From an uncultured Planctomycetaceae bacterium (GTDB lineage: Bacteria > Planctomycetota > Planctomycetia > Planctomycetales > Planctomycetaceae): a stretch of 46,119 bases of DNA. The position numbers and the translations under genes were made by a program. The stretch's first letter is position 1; each line of letters begins with the position of its first letter. The DNA lies in assembly GCA_943787265.1 (NCBI GenBank), contig CALSLT010000045.1, positions 1 to 46,119 of the forward strand, read 5' to 3'. This document shows positions 8,550-17,441 of the stretch, in pieces. Under the pieces are notes generated by a model. That model saw only the letters and a program-made list of their open reading frames with translations, had not been told where the DNA came from and did not search any database.

Positions 8550-9435
8550 TTATCTCCTTTTGGGCGCGCCAAAGTGCGGCGCGTTTTTCTTAGGGAGCCA
8601 CTTTTTCAATTCCGCCCTGGTCGAGGCGTGGACCGGGGCCGTGGCGAGGTTATTCCTCTGAAGAGGATCGGCTTTGACGTCGTAAAGTTCCTCGCCACCG
8701 TCGCTGTAGTGGATGTAATGAAACTCGCGTGAGCGAACCGCGTGGTTCGCACCGAGCCAGTGGGGCGAGTGCGTGATGATTGCCGGATACGGCCAATCGG
8801 CGTTCGGGTTGTTGACAAGCGGTGCGAAGCTGCGTCCGTCGAGATGTTCATTTTCCGGTAGGCCGCATAAGTCGACCAACGTCGGATAGAGGTCGACGAG
8901 ACTGACTGGACTCTTGCAGATCTTTCCACTGGCCGGAGTGCCGGTCGGCAACTTGCCCGGCGCGTCGATGATCAGCGGTGTCCGGGTCGTCTGTTCCCAG
9001 AGCGCCGACTTCGCGATCTTCTTTTCGCCGACGTCGTAGCCGTGATCGCCCCACAGAACCACGATCGTGTTGTCGCGATAACGACTCTTTTCCAATGCAT
9101 CGAGCACATGACCGACGCAGGCATCAGCGAAGGAGTCAGCTGCGAGGCAACCCTGGACAGCTTCCTTCCATTTGCCGCTCTCACGAATGTGCTTGATGTG
9201 ACGTTCGCCCATCCGCTTGCCAATGGCGGGGATGTCCTCGAAATCGTCTGCCTTGTACGGCGGAAGTTCGATGTCTTCGAGTGGATGCATGTCGAAGAAC
9301 TTCTTCGGGGCATACCAGGGAAGGTGCGGCAGGTAGATGCCACAACCAAGGAAAAACGGTTTGTCGTGATCGCGCTGTAAGAACTGAGCGGCACCTTCCG
9401 CGGTTTTCCAATCGGGATTGGCTTCAATGGGGAGC
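8550..9435 (-). CDS. Sulfatase (iduronate-2-sulfatase-like), C-terminal fragment after a frameshift
   Basis: This is the second part of the sulfatase that starts at 10032. Family motifs are intact: DKPFFLGCGIYLPHLPWYAP, VVLWGDHGYDVGEKK and VDLYPTLVDLCGLPENEHLD, ending with EELYDVKADPLQRNNLA. The frame changes near 9430, where IDWGPTDAP of the N-terminal part must join IEANPDWKTAEGAAQF of this part. The last codon and stop (TAA) sit one base before the GTG of the next sulfatase fusion gene, so the two are probably translated together. Confidence 0.8.
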
Positions 9436-10032
9436 GTCGGTTGGTCCCCAGTCGATGAGACGGGCGAGTATGGGATTGGATTCGAACTTCGGACGGAGAC
9501 CGTGCTTGTAGCGTTCATTCTTCGGCGGCGGCACGGCGCCAGTGCGAGTCGAGTAGACGTGATCCCACGCCGCAGCGTCGGAGAATTTACCGTGTGCCTG
9601 GTGATAAAGCTTGCCGCCACCCCAGGCGAGGTATCCATGCTGACGAAAGTACTGCGGAATGGTGACCCAGTCCTTCAACTTCGGCATGTCGCGAAACCAG
9701 TTCAGATTGCCGTAGATACCGGTCGTTGATGGCCTCAGCCCCGTCATGATCGCGGTACGCGACGGACTGCAAAGTGGAGCGGCGCAATGGGCCTGCTCGA
9801 AGAGGACGCCTTTCTTTGCAAGCCGGTCGATATTTGGAGTCTTCGCCTGTGGATGTCCTCCGAGGCAGCCGACCCAGTCGTTCAAATCGTCGACGGCGAT
9901 GAACAAGACATTCGGTCGGTTGACTTCGGTGTCGTTTGTGCCCGCACGTAGCGCATTCGAAACAGGCGTCGCCGCGAGCACGAATATGCAGTGTGCAAGA
10001 AGGAGATAATCTCCAGTCGATCTTGTTCTCAT
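9424..10032 (-). CDS. Sulfatase (iduronate-2-sulfatase-like), N-terminal fragment
   Basis: The ATG at 10032 (MRTRSTGDYLLLAHCIFVLA) is preferred over an earlier ATG at 10071 because it begins a proper signal peptide. It also lies 53 bp after the stop of the SUMF lipoprotein. The motifs NVLFIAVDDLNDWVGCLGGH and CSPSRTAIMTG (formylglycine cysteine) are typical of the iduronate-2-sulfatase/choline-sulfatase-like group that planctomycetes carry in many copies. The ORF runs off frame near 9430 and the rest of the enzyme is read in the 8550-9435 segment. One base change in length would restore a normal enzyme of about 490 residues. Confidence 0.82.
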   Translation of the reverse strand: MRTRSTGDYLLLAHCIFVLAATPVSNALRAGTNDTEVNRPNVLFIAVDDLNDWVGCLGGHPQAKTPNIDRLAKKGVLFEQAHCAAPLCSPSRTAIMTGLRPSTTGIYGNLNWFRDMPKLKDWVTIPQYFRQHGYLAWGGGKLYHQAHGKFSDAAAWDHVYSTRTGAVPPPKNERYKHGLRPKFESNPILARLIDWGPTDAPH

Positions 10033-10085
10033 AGTTTCCGGGCTCACATTCGCAAAACACTTCAAGTACACAGGTGCCTACGGAG

Positions 10086-11080
10086 CTATGGTGACATGTT
10101 CCGCACAACTCGGAATCCAGCGGCGAATTCCGGGCGATAGTCCTCGTCGGTTGAAACTCAGACGCGTGGCGGAGCGCAGGTTGATGGGTTGTTCTCGCGA
10201 ATGAGCCGCCTCGCCACACGCGATGTGTGCCCTTTTCAGGGCCGGCCGGATCAACGGCGGCACTCGCCGTCTTCTGCTGGCCGTATCGGGCATACCAGTC
10301 CTGGCACCATTCCCAGGCATTGCCGTGCATGTCGTACATCGCCCACGAGTTCGGAGACATCTGCCCGACCTCATGCGCGTACTGACTGTCGGCTTTGTAG
10401 GCATTCGCATCGTACCAGGCATGTTCGCCAAGTCTGGCTCCGTCGTCACCAAAGCCGTACTCGGTGGTGGTTCCGGCTCGGCAGACGTATTCCCACTCGG
10501 CTTCGGTTGGCAGCCGGTATTCGACACTCTCCTGGTCGCTTAGTTTCTGACAGAACTCACTGGCCTTTTTCCACGATATATAGGTCGCTGCATATTCAGG
10601 ACCTTCCTCGACCAGTGGCTGTCCGACCCACGGTTCTTCGTTCATCACTGCCTTGAACTGCCTCTGAGTGACCTCGAAGACGCTCATAAAAAACGGCTTC
10701 GAAATTTTCACAAGGTGTTGTGGTGTGTCGGGGCCGCCTTTCCGCTGTTTGTCCTTTTTGGATTGTCGTTGGACGTGTTTCCTCAGGTCCTCTTCGGTGT
10801 TTTCTCCGCTCTCAATTCTTCTGACAACGTCGGGATTCTGCATGAGTTTTTCGAAACGCTCTTCAATCGACGCATCATTGACGAGCGTCCCCATCTGAAA
10901 CTCGCCAGCGGGAACGGGGACCATCACCATGCCGACACTGATGGAAATTGGGTCACCCAGCTCCAGTTGTTCTGGCTTCATGTTCGCCTTCACTGCGGCA
11001 ACGTCGGGCACGCTGGAACCGCAGCCGCTTAAGGCTGCGATCAGGACGCTGGGGATCAGAATTTGGATCGACTTCTGCAT
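10086..11080 (-). CDS. SUMF1/FGE-sulfatase-domain lipoprotein, frame-broken near its 3' end
   Basis: The start at 11080 gives a lipoprotein signal with lipobox LSGC (MQKSIQILIPSVLIAALSGC). A SUMF domain follows: MVMVPVPAGEFQMGTLV, FEVTQRQF, YRLPTEAEWEYVCRAGT, MYDMHGNAWEWCQDWYA and RVWRGGSFAR. After GGSFAR the frame changes at least twice (about 10190 and 10140). The expected end reads LRSATRLSF and then DEDYRPEFAAGFRVVRNMSP, with a TAG at 10088-10086. The position before RSA, usually Cys in true formylglycine-generating enzymes, is Leu (NLRSATR). So although it sits beside two sulfatases it may not be an FGE. It may instead bind ligand, as many planctomycete SUMF lipoproteins are thought to. 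Confidence 0.8.
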
Positions 11081-11139
11081 GAGCGTGTTTCGTTGGTGAC
11101 CGTTCAAGGTTGAGTGCGTATTCGACAATTAAGGGACAA

Positions 11140-12109
11140 TCAGAATTCACTAACCACTTCGTCGCCGTTGCGGGTGTGAATGGCTTGCCAGACACCTCGT
11201 GGCTCCTGTCCGCAGCCAGAGTTGTTCCGTGCGAAGTCGATACTGTCATTAATGAAGCGAACGGCGCCGTCGGCCAACAACGAATGAACGCCTCCGGGGT
11301 GCATGCTTCGAGCGGTCATCTGTCCCGTCGACGAGTTGTCAAAGCAGCCCATTCCCTGAACGGGATTTCCAGCGAGCCCTGCAACCGCACAGTTTTCCAT
11401 GTCGTCGGAATTCGGCTCGGCACTGTTTGGCGTGCTGGCATCGTTGAACATCGCCGCAGTGCCGGCTCCCAGCCCCGGCATGGCCCAACTGCCACGCAGG
11501 TCGCGATCGTTCTGACCTGCCCTCAGCTCATCCACGGCGATCGTATTTGACGTACCGTCTGTAATGTCGCGAAGTTTGATCGACTGATTGACCGCGCTCA
11601 TGCCTCCGGGTTGTGAACCCGCACCGCCGCCAACACCATGATTGCACGGCGACGCGTTTAACCCGTAGTTTCCTCGCGCCCAGTCGCCACCGGCATAGCT
11701 GCAGAAGTTGCTGGAACTCTTCGGGTCACTTGGACACTTGAACGCAGCGAGTTCAGTTTTCCTTCCGGGGTTCTGATTCGCCGGAATGTTGAAATTCCAC
11801 TCGCTGTAGAGACGCTTCCTGATCGACGTACGGAAGCAGAAACACCAGCCAGTTCGCACCTTTGTCGGCGTCAGCAATCCGCGAAGGACTGCCAGATCGA
11901 TGGATAAAGAACGGAGGCAACACCGATTGCACATCGGCGTAGTTGTGCAGCGCGACTCCAATCTGTTTGAGACGGCTTTTGCACTGAGCCCGTCGCGCGG
12001 CTTCACGAGCCTGCTGAACGGCCGGCAGCAGCAACGCAATCAGAATGGCGATCACCGCGATCACCACCAGCAGCTCGATTAACGTGAATCCGCGTCTTGA
12101 ATTCTTCAT
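11140..12109 (-). CDS. DUF1559 prepilin-like protein, with one frameshift
   Basis: The N-terminus is a type IV pilin-like leader (RRGFTLIELLVVIAVIAILI followed by LLPAVQQAREAARR). The DUF1559 body follows, with FKCPSDPKSSSNFCSYAGGD, ITDGTSNTIAVDELRAGQND and a C-terminal MHPGGVHSLLADGAVRFIND. These are hallmark blocks of the DUF1559 family, which is greatly expanded in planctomycetes and whose function is unproven. The frame changes once near 11810: the first part is read as 12109-11753 and the second as 12039-11140. The gene lies 59 bp upstream of the SUMF lipoprotein on the same strand. Confidence 0.85.
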
Positions 12110-12339
12110 GGGTGGTTTCCGAGGGTTGGAGTGGATCCGGAGGCGGGAATAAAGCGGATGTTCGTGTTCAAATTAAGGCGGGAGCTAAGTGGCGTGACGG
12201 AACGAGAACAAAACGACAATGATCGTGGCGCGTCTTTCTGTGATGATTGTTTCAGCAAGTCTCCGTTTGGATGGCTCAACTCGACGTCGGTGAGTTCCAA
12301 CACAAACGAACGACTCGGGTTGGTGAAGGCGCAGTATGT

Positions 12340-12555
12340 TCAGCCCCAGATCACGCCTGACGCCCAGAGGACGCCGAGGGCCAATACAATTAGTCCAAAG
12401 ACCTGGTGCATACGATGAACGAAATCGCCTTCGCCATGCATGACTCTTGCGCGGGCGACCATCAGGCGATAGATGATGAAGTCGCTTTTGATCGTTCCAC
12501 AAACCAACATGAACAGGCCGGCAGCGGCCATCAATAATCCCCAAAGCATGTTCAC
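12340..12555 (-). CDS. Small two-helix membrane protein
   Basis: The product is about 71 residues with two hydrophobic segments (LWGLLMAAAGLFMLVCG and VFGLIVLALGVLWASGVIWG) and a basic loop between them. A GTG start at 12555 is proposed because GGAG lies eight bases upstream; an ATG at 12549 is the alternative. It sits between the FecR gene and the DUF1559 gene on the same strand. I do not recognise the family. The 230 nt between it and the DUF1559 gene contain no gene that I can support. Confidence 0.6.
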   Translation of the reverse strand: MNMLWGLLMAAAGLFMLVCGTIKSDFIIYRLMVARARVMHGEGDFVHRMHQVFGLIVLALGVLWASGVIWG

Positions 12556-12616
12556 AGCATCTTCTCCAGGTCCGATGTCGGCAGTCCAGAACCCAACCAA
12601 TGCGACTCAGTGATGG

Positions 12617-14026
12617 CTATTCCAAGGCCGTCGAATTATCTGGTGGCGGAAGTAATTCAATCTCATAAAGCTCAAGTCCGGACGGACGTCCCGTGTGTGT
12701 GAAGGCCCAGACACCGTTGAGTATCAACCCGTCAGGCTTTGAAGCCAGCTCGTCTTTGCGGTCAATCACTGAGGGGTCAACGGTGAAGTTGCTCAGGTCG
12801 TACACTTCATCGAAGTGGCCATTGTCGTCGCGTCTGGCCAGAGGTTGCTTCTCGTTAAGGTCACCGCGGAACATGCCAGCGAATTCGCCGTTGGGATTTG
12901 ATACTCGAATTCCGAAGTGAACCCGAGCGTCTGATCCAAGACGTCCGCGAACAACTAACCTGGAGTCCGGCTGCACGACGACAGGAGCATCGTTCGAGTG
13001 ATCAACTGGCAGCCCCGCCAGATACAGCGTGACGTGTGGGGCGTGCGGCGGTTTCAGCGGAATCGCTTTCAAAGAGGCTGGCTTGTTATCCGTTGCCGGT
13101 TGCCATTTTCCATAGCCGCCACGCTTGTGGTGCAACTCACTTTTCCATGAGGACACCGAATCCGGAACGTTGACTGCTATCAGTTCATTGTCCGCCTCAG
13201 CGATCAGTCGATGCTGTGCCGGAACGTCGACTTCGCCGTTGTCACTCAGCCGCTTTAGACGGACCTTGCCTTCGCTGACGTTCAAGGCCGTCGACGTCAG
13301 ACCTGCTTTAACCTCGAACTGAGTTCCCAGCACCCTCAGTAATGCAGTGTGAGTATGTATCAGCATTGGCTTGTCAACCGGTTGGGGTTCGACGTTGGCC
13401 GTCAGACTACCGTCTTTAAGTCGTAGCACTTTCTGACCTGCGTCGGCAAAGGTCAGCATCGAGGTACCGGAGATCATGACTGTCGAGCCATCGTTAAACT
13501 GCAACTCGAACCAGGAATCAGGAGCGACGCCTTCGATTGTTCCTCCAGGCAGCTCCGTGCCAACAACCAGTTCACGCTGGATTTTGCCGCGATCGCCAGT
13601 CCAAATGAGAGCCCCACTCAGTCCGATGATCTTTGCGATCGACGGTTCAGGTTTGACTTCGGGAGGATTCGACTGAATTTCAGCGATGCGACGTTCAGCC
13701 TGAGCCTGCTGCTGGTAAAGTCCGACACTCAGCACAACGATGACGGCAGCGGCAGCGGCCAACATGAGTCGAAGAATGGTGTTGGTCGATTTCTGTAGAT
13801 CAAGATTGCTGGCAGTGGTCGATACCAATTGCTCGGCTGTTTTGTCATCGCCGCCGCCTCGCAGTACTTCAGCCATCCGAGTGTCCCAGAGCGACTCCTC
13901 AACGAACGCCTGCCGAGCAGCAGGATCGCTGTCGAGGCGTTCGGCCAGCCGCTCCATTTCCGACTCACTCAATTCGCCACGCAAGTGACCGTCGATGAGT
14001 TCTTGCCAATCATCATTCGTGCTCAT
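12617..14026 (-). CDS. FecR-family anti-sigma-like membrane protein
   Basis: The 469-residue protein has an N-terminal cytoplasmic part with the acidic anti-sigma-like segment LIDGHLRGELSESEMERLAE. A single membrane helix follows at about 85-105 (LMLAAAAAVIVVLSVGL), then a FecR domain (ELVVGTELPGGTIEGVAPDS, GSTVMISGTSMLTF, LRVLGTQFEVKAG) and a C-terminal domain of about 150 residues that may be a beta-sandwich. The ATG overlaps the stop of the ECF sigma gene (ATGA, 14023-14026). The pair is therefore a sensor and sigma unit, with the protein passing a periplasmic signal to the sigma factor. In planctomycetes such proteins often carry extracellular sensing domains. Confidence 0.88.
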   Translation of the reverse strand: MSTNDDWQELIDGHLRGELSESEMERLAERLDSDPAARQAFVEESLWDTRMAEVLRGGGDDKTAEQLVSTTASNLDLQKSTNTILRLMLAAAAAVIVVLSVGLYQQQAQAERRIAEIQSNPPEVKPEPSIAKIIGLSGALIWTGDRGKIQRELVVGTELPGGTIEGVAPDSWFELQFNDGSTVMISGTSMLTFADAGQKVLRLKDGSLTANVEPQPVDKPMLIHTHTALLRVLGTQFEVKAGLTSTALNVSEGKVRLKRLSDNGEVDVPAQHRLIAEADNELIAVNVPDSVSSWKSELHHKRGGYGKWQPATDNKPASLKAIPLKPPHAPHVTLYLAGLPVDHSNDAPVVVQPDSRLVVRGRLGSDARVHFGIRVSNPNGEFAGMFRGDLNEKQPLARRDDNGHFDEVYDLSNFTVDPSVIDRKDELASKPDGLILNGVWAFTHTGRPSGLELYEIELLPPPDNSTALE

Positions 14027-14562
14027 TCGGCACCTCTCATGCTGGACTCGACGCAGGCTCGCACCTGCTTCTTCACTCGGAACAGCGATTTACGGACGGC
14101 TTCCAACGACATTCCAACTCGCTCTCCGATTTGCGGATAGCCAAGATCGTCAACAAATCGAGCATCAAGAACACGACGGCCCTGCTCAGGAACTCGCTGC
14201 AGACACCGCTCCAAGGCTTCCCGCCACGATTCTGAGTCGTCGCTTTGTGGAGCGGTCTGATACTCGTCGAACGCCGCGCCGATCGAGTCGTCAAGCAAAC
14301 GTCTGACAAGGCTGCCGTCCCGCTGCTGCCGTTGTCTTAATCGCAAAACTTCAATCCGGACAATCGACCGACACCACGCAAGCATCGACGTGCCTTCTTC
14401 AAACTGATCGTACTTGCGAGTCACAACCAGCATTGCTTCCTGCACAACATCGTCTGCCGATGCATAGTTGCCAGACAGAGACCGGGCATAAGCCATCAGC
14501 TCGACTCGACAAGCCAGCGCCGCCTTCAAAATTCGATCACGTTTCTGGTCTGAAGAATCCAT
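14023..14562 (-). CDS. ECF RNA polymerase sigma factor (Rhodopirellula/Verrucomicrobium-type)
   Basis: The 179-residue protein has region 2 (NYASADDVVQEAMLVVTRKY, then SMLAWCRSIVRIEVLRLRQR) and region 4 with a helix-turn-helix (LGYPQIGERVGMSLEAVRKS). The long spacer and the W-C-R-S-I pattern are typical of the planctomycete ECF group encoded next to FecR proteins. It is the first gene of the minus-strand train and probably drives the sulfatase/cytochrome genes downstream. No promoter could be assigned with confidence in the 450 nt upstream. Confidence 0.9.
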   Translation of the reverse strand: MDSSDQKRDRILKAALACRVELMAYARSLSGNYASADDVVQEAMLVVTRKYDQFEEGTSMLAWCRSIVRIEVLRLRQRQQRDGSLVRRLLDDSIGAAFDEYQTAPQSDDSESWREALERCLQRVPEQGRRVLDARFVDDLGYPQIGERVGMSLEAVRKSLFRVKKQVRACVESSMRGAE

Positions 14563-15015
14563 ACCAAAATCTCAGCAGTACGCTGCTCAGTCACAGGCGT
14601 AATTGCCGCCGACACAATCTCATGGCGACGAATCAAAGATTAGCCGGATGCCGCCGGTCGAGAACCGATTTTGGAGAAACCAGGCACGAACCGGACGACA
14701 ATCCGACCATCACAGAACCAATCCATCGGGAGTATCGTGGACACGAGTTTTTTTGGAAATGTTGCCAGGACGGTGATCAGATAGACGGTGCGACGTATTG
14801 GTGAGTAGATGGCCGAGATGCGAATACGGAAACTCGCTCAACAGCGAGAATCAATTACGACACTTCTACGACACATGCACGAAAGCAGACGAAAAACTAT
14901 GAGAATTCGTGCGTTTCGGTGGGACGTCTTGAAAAAGTGACGGACGCCATTAACGTAACGAATTCGTGGGTTTTTCTACCCACATGCTCGGGGTGAATCG
15001 TGGTCTTCGTAAAGC
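14563..15015. other. Intergenic region between the ECF gene and the IS cluster
   Basis: No gene is supported here. It should hold the promoter of the ECF operon (minus strand). Near the IS boundary is a short perfect hairpin, GTGGGT/ACCCAC with a six-base loop (14966-14983), which may be a terminator or part of the flanking sequence. No sigma-54 type element was found in it. Confidence 0.5.
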
Positions 15016-15079
15016 TGCGATTGCCCACTTGTGGTGGACACCGGGACTAGTTTTTTAGACGTCTAGGTCGTACGGACAT

Positions 15080-15909
15080 TCAGACCATGTCTGTGATTAG
15101 TGCTGCGAGCCAGATGAAGTCGGCGAAGTTCGCCGGCTTTTTCTCGTAGCGTGTGGCGATGCGGCGGCAGCGTTTGATTCTTCCAAAGAATCGTTCGATG
15201 AGATTGCGGTGTTTGTAGACCGTCCTGTTGTATCTCTTTTTCTTTTTGCGTCCGGCATTTGGCTTGATACATACTTTGGCCCTGAGCTGTCGGGCACGCT
15301 TGCGGATCGCGTCTGAATCGTACGCGGCGTCAGCGATGATGGTGCCCACATCACCGCGTTTGAAGTCTTTGAGCAACTGTTCTCCCAAAGGAGCATCGCC
15401 ACGTTGACCGACCGTCAGCTGGAAGGTGACAAGCCGACCGCTCCTGCCAGTTACTGCGTGAACTTTGGTCGTCAGTCCGCCACGAGAACGGCCAAGGCAG
15501 CGTCGTTCGTCAGCGTCTTCTTTTTTTCATCTGCCAGGCGGCGTCCTGTGGAAGCGACCGGGTGAGCTTTGATGCTGGTAGAATCGATCTGTACTTCCTG
15601 CAATTCGTCTGTCAGTCCTGACTCACCGATGGCCAGGAAAATCCGCTCCCAGACGCCTCGGGAACACCAGCGATCGTACCGCTTCCAAACCGAGTTGGGT
15701 TTTCCGTATCGACCAGGAAGATCTTCCCAGGGAATGCCAGTTTTCAGCACAAACAACACGGCGTTGATAAACAATCGATTGTTACGACCTGTCCGCCCTG
15801 GATCACTTTTCTTTCCCGGGATCAAACTCTTGATCACATTCCACTGTTCATCGCTCAGTTCATGACGTCGGACCATCGTGCTCCTCCTTGAGACGATAGA
15901 CATCCTCAT
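15080..15909 (-). CDS. IS5-family transposase, two ORFs joined by -1 frameshifting
   Basis: The first ORF (15909-15472) has the IS5 N-terminus, LSDEQWNVIKSLIPGKK, then TGIPWEDLPGRYG and the first catalytic region VQIDSTSIKAHPVAS. The second frame gives GRSRGGLTTKVHAVTG, VGTIIADAAYDSDAIRKRAR and the C-terminal RNLIERFFGRIKRCRRIATR, so the DDE residues are spread over both frames. A canonical slippery heptamer, A AAA AAG (15526-15520), lies in the correct phase, and slipping back one base leads straight into the second frame. This is the arrangement known for IS427-type elements, so the gene is probably functional as it stands. Confidence 0.88.
15520..15526 (-). promoter_or_regulatory. Programmed -1 ribosomal frameshift site (A AAA AAG)
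   Basis: In the zero frame the codons are GAA AAA AAG (15528-15520). Slippage by -1 continues with GAA GAC GCT and on into GRSRGGLTT of the second transposase ORF, without needing any sequence correction. Confidence 0.8.
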
Positions 15910-15914
15910 TCAAA

Positions 15915-16860
15915 CTAACGACAAACAGCAAGATGAATGTCCGTACGATCTAGTTTTGCTTGATACTGTTCTTCACATTCGTCATGTGTTCGGTATCCGA
16001 GGGTCTGATGGATTCGCTTTGAGTTGTAGAAAGTGTCGATGTACTGGAAGACGCTGAGCCTGGCGTCGCAGATGTTGTCGAAGGATTCGAACTTCGTCCA
16101 CTCGTGCTTGAGCGACCAGAAGAAACGTTCCATGACGGCATTGTCGTAGCAGCAACCCGTACGACTCATCGAGCAGGTCATGTTGAGAGTTTTCAGAGTC
16201 TGTTGGTAATCATCGCTGGTGTACTGCGAGCCTCGATCGCTGTGATGAAGCAAGCCGTTCGTATCGGGCTTTCGTAATTCAACGGCGTTACGAAGAGCCG
16301 AACTGACCAGTGGTGTGGCGAGACTTTCAGAAATCGCCCAGCCAACGACCTTGCGGCTGAACAGGTCCAGGACAACAGCCAGGTAAACCCAGCCGGCAGT
16401 CGTCGGCAAGTACGTGATGTCGGTCGCCCACTTTCTGTTCGGGGCGTCGGTTTTGAAGGACTGGTTGAGAACATTTGGTGCGGCCGCTTTTGCTGGATCA
16501 GAAACGGTTGTTGTTGGCGAGAACTTCTTTGAAACCTTGCTTTTCAGTCCCATTTCACGCATCGCCGTGGCGACTGTGTTACGGCATGCTGCTTCCAGAG
16601 AGTCATCCTTCTTGAGTCGATCAGCAATTTTGTAACTGCCATAGATTCCGTGGGACTCGTCGTACACCTACTTGATCGATGTGCGAATTCGAGCCGATCG
16701 TTGACCCCTCAAGCCGGCCCGGCCTTCAGCCACCTGTAGTATCCGCTCGTGCTGATATCGAGCGTTCGACACATCGATTTCACCGAAAATGAGTCACGAT
16801 GCTGCTTGATCCATGCGTATTTCAATGTGACTCCCTCGCGAAGTACGCTGTGGCTTTTTT
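15915..16860 (-). pseudogene. IS3-family transposase OrfB, broken by stop, frameshift and IS5 insertion
   Basis: The rve integrase core is clear: RKWATDITYLPTTAGWVYLA (first D), LLHHSDRGSQYTSDDYQ (second D) and the final-E region (DNAVMERFFWSLKHEW). The N-terminal part LKYAWIKQHRDSFSVKSMCR is in the -1 frame relative to orfA's end, as expected for IS3 orfA-orfB fusion. The frame then breaks near 16715 after WLKAGPA, and a TAG (16670-16668) sits just before VYDESHGIYG. The 3' end runs into the IS5 element after QAKL and reads a foreign tail to a stop at 15915. The copy looks inactive. Confidence 0.85.
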
Positions 16861-17127
16861 TAAGATTTCACGTTCCATTTCAGCTCGCTGCAAACGCTTC
16901 TTCAGACGCTTGATCTCATCCTGCAACGCAGCGGCCGAGGCGTCGTCATCGCACGGTTCAGGCTCAGGAGCCAACTTTGCGTGCCAGTCCCTGAGACTCT
17001 TCGCACCAACGCCAACGGCGTCCGCTGCCGCCTTGAACGAGTACCCCTGCTTGACGACAAGGTCGACTGCGTCCTGCTTGAACTGATCACTGAATGAACG
17101 ACGTACACGCTTCGATTTCTCTGGCAT
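16822..17127 (-). CDS. IS3-family transposase OrfA
   Basis: The protein is about 101 residues, starting MPEKSKRVRRSFSDQFKQDA, with a helix-turn-helix (AVDLVVKQGYSFKAAADAVG, then AKSLRDWHAKL) and a coiled-coil leucine-rich end (ALQDEIKRLKKRLQRAEMER). An ATG further upstream at 17178 lies within the terminal inverted repeat and is unlikely to be used. The run TTAAAAAAAG near the end provides an A-rich slippery site for producing an OrfAB fusion, as in other IS3 elements. Confidence 0.85.
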   Translation of the reverse strand: MPEKSKRVRRSFSDQFKQDAVDLVVKQGYSFKAAADAVGVGAKSLRDWHAKLAPEPEPCDDDASAAALQDEIKRLKKRLQRAEMEREILKKATAYFARESH

Positions 17128-17217
17128 AACGGTCTCCTGAAAGAATTCTTGGAAATCTTTCAGGTATCCAACAGTCATGGGCTAACGCACTGGATGGTAT
17201 CGCTGTTTCGCTTCGTC

Positions 17218-17312
17218 ATGAGAATGAAGAGCTTCTTTTGGATTATCGTAACGGTCTTCTTGACCGCTGTAGTCCACGCCGAAGAGCCTTCGAATCGAAT
17301 ACCGAACACTTG
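17218..17312 (+). pseudogene. 5' remnant of a secreted-protein gene (signal peptide only)
   Basis: Translation from 17218 or 17224 gives a textbook Sec signal peptide (MKSFFWIIVTVFLTAVVHAE) of which only a few further residues remain. The sequence then merges into the tail of an IS3 orfB. It is squeezed between the right end of the IS3 element (17189) and the second IS3 remnant. The rest of this gene is not found nearby. Confidence 0.45.
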
Positions 17313-17441
17313 ACGAATTCGAAGAACAACACCAAGCAAAACTCGGTTCTTCCGGTAAGTCGGGACTGTTGGTTGTGAAGAGCGGACATGCTGATTTCAG
17401 TGAGGGGGTTGCGACACCTTCCTCAGAACGGAGAAACCAGC

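Larger units (their letters stand above)
15067..15949 (-). mobile_element. IS5-family (IS427-like) insertion sequence, 883 bp
   Basis: Terminal inverted repeats match at 15 of 16 positions: left GTCGTACGGACATTCA and right, on the minus strand, ATCGTACGGACATTCA. They are flanked by CTAG at 15063-15066 and 15950-15953, which fits the TA/CTAG target of this IS group. Removing the element and one CTAG restores the end of the surrounding IS3 orfB as QAKLDV and stop. Confidence 0.9.
15016..17189 (-). mobile_element. IS3-family element (inactive), carrying a nested IS5-family element
   Basis: The ends are imperfect inverted repeats. The left begins TGCGATTGCCCA and continues to TGGTGGACACC; the right (minus strand) begins TGCGTTAGCCCA and continues to TGTTGGATACC. 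About two thirds of the first 31 positions match. The left boundary is supported because the same end sequence (CAAGTGGGCAATCGCA against CAAGTAGGCAATCGCA) is found after a second IS3 orfB end at 18786-18803. No target duplication is visible. It contains orfA and orfB of an IS3-type transposase, and orfB is interrupted. Confidence 0.75.
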
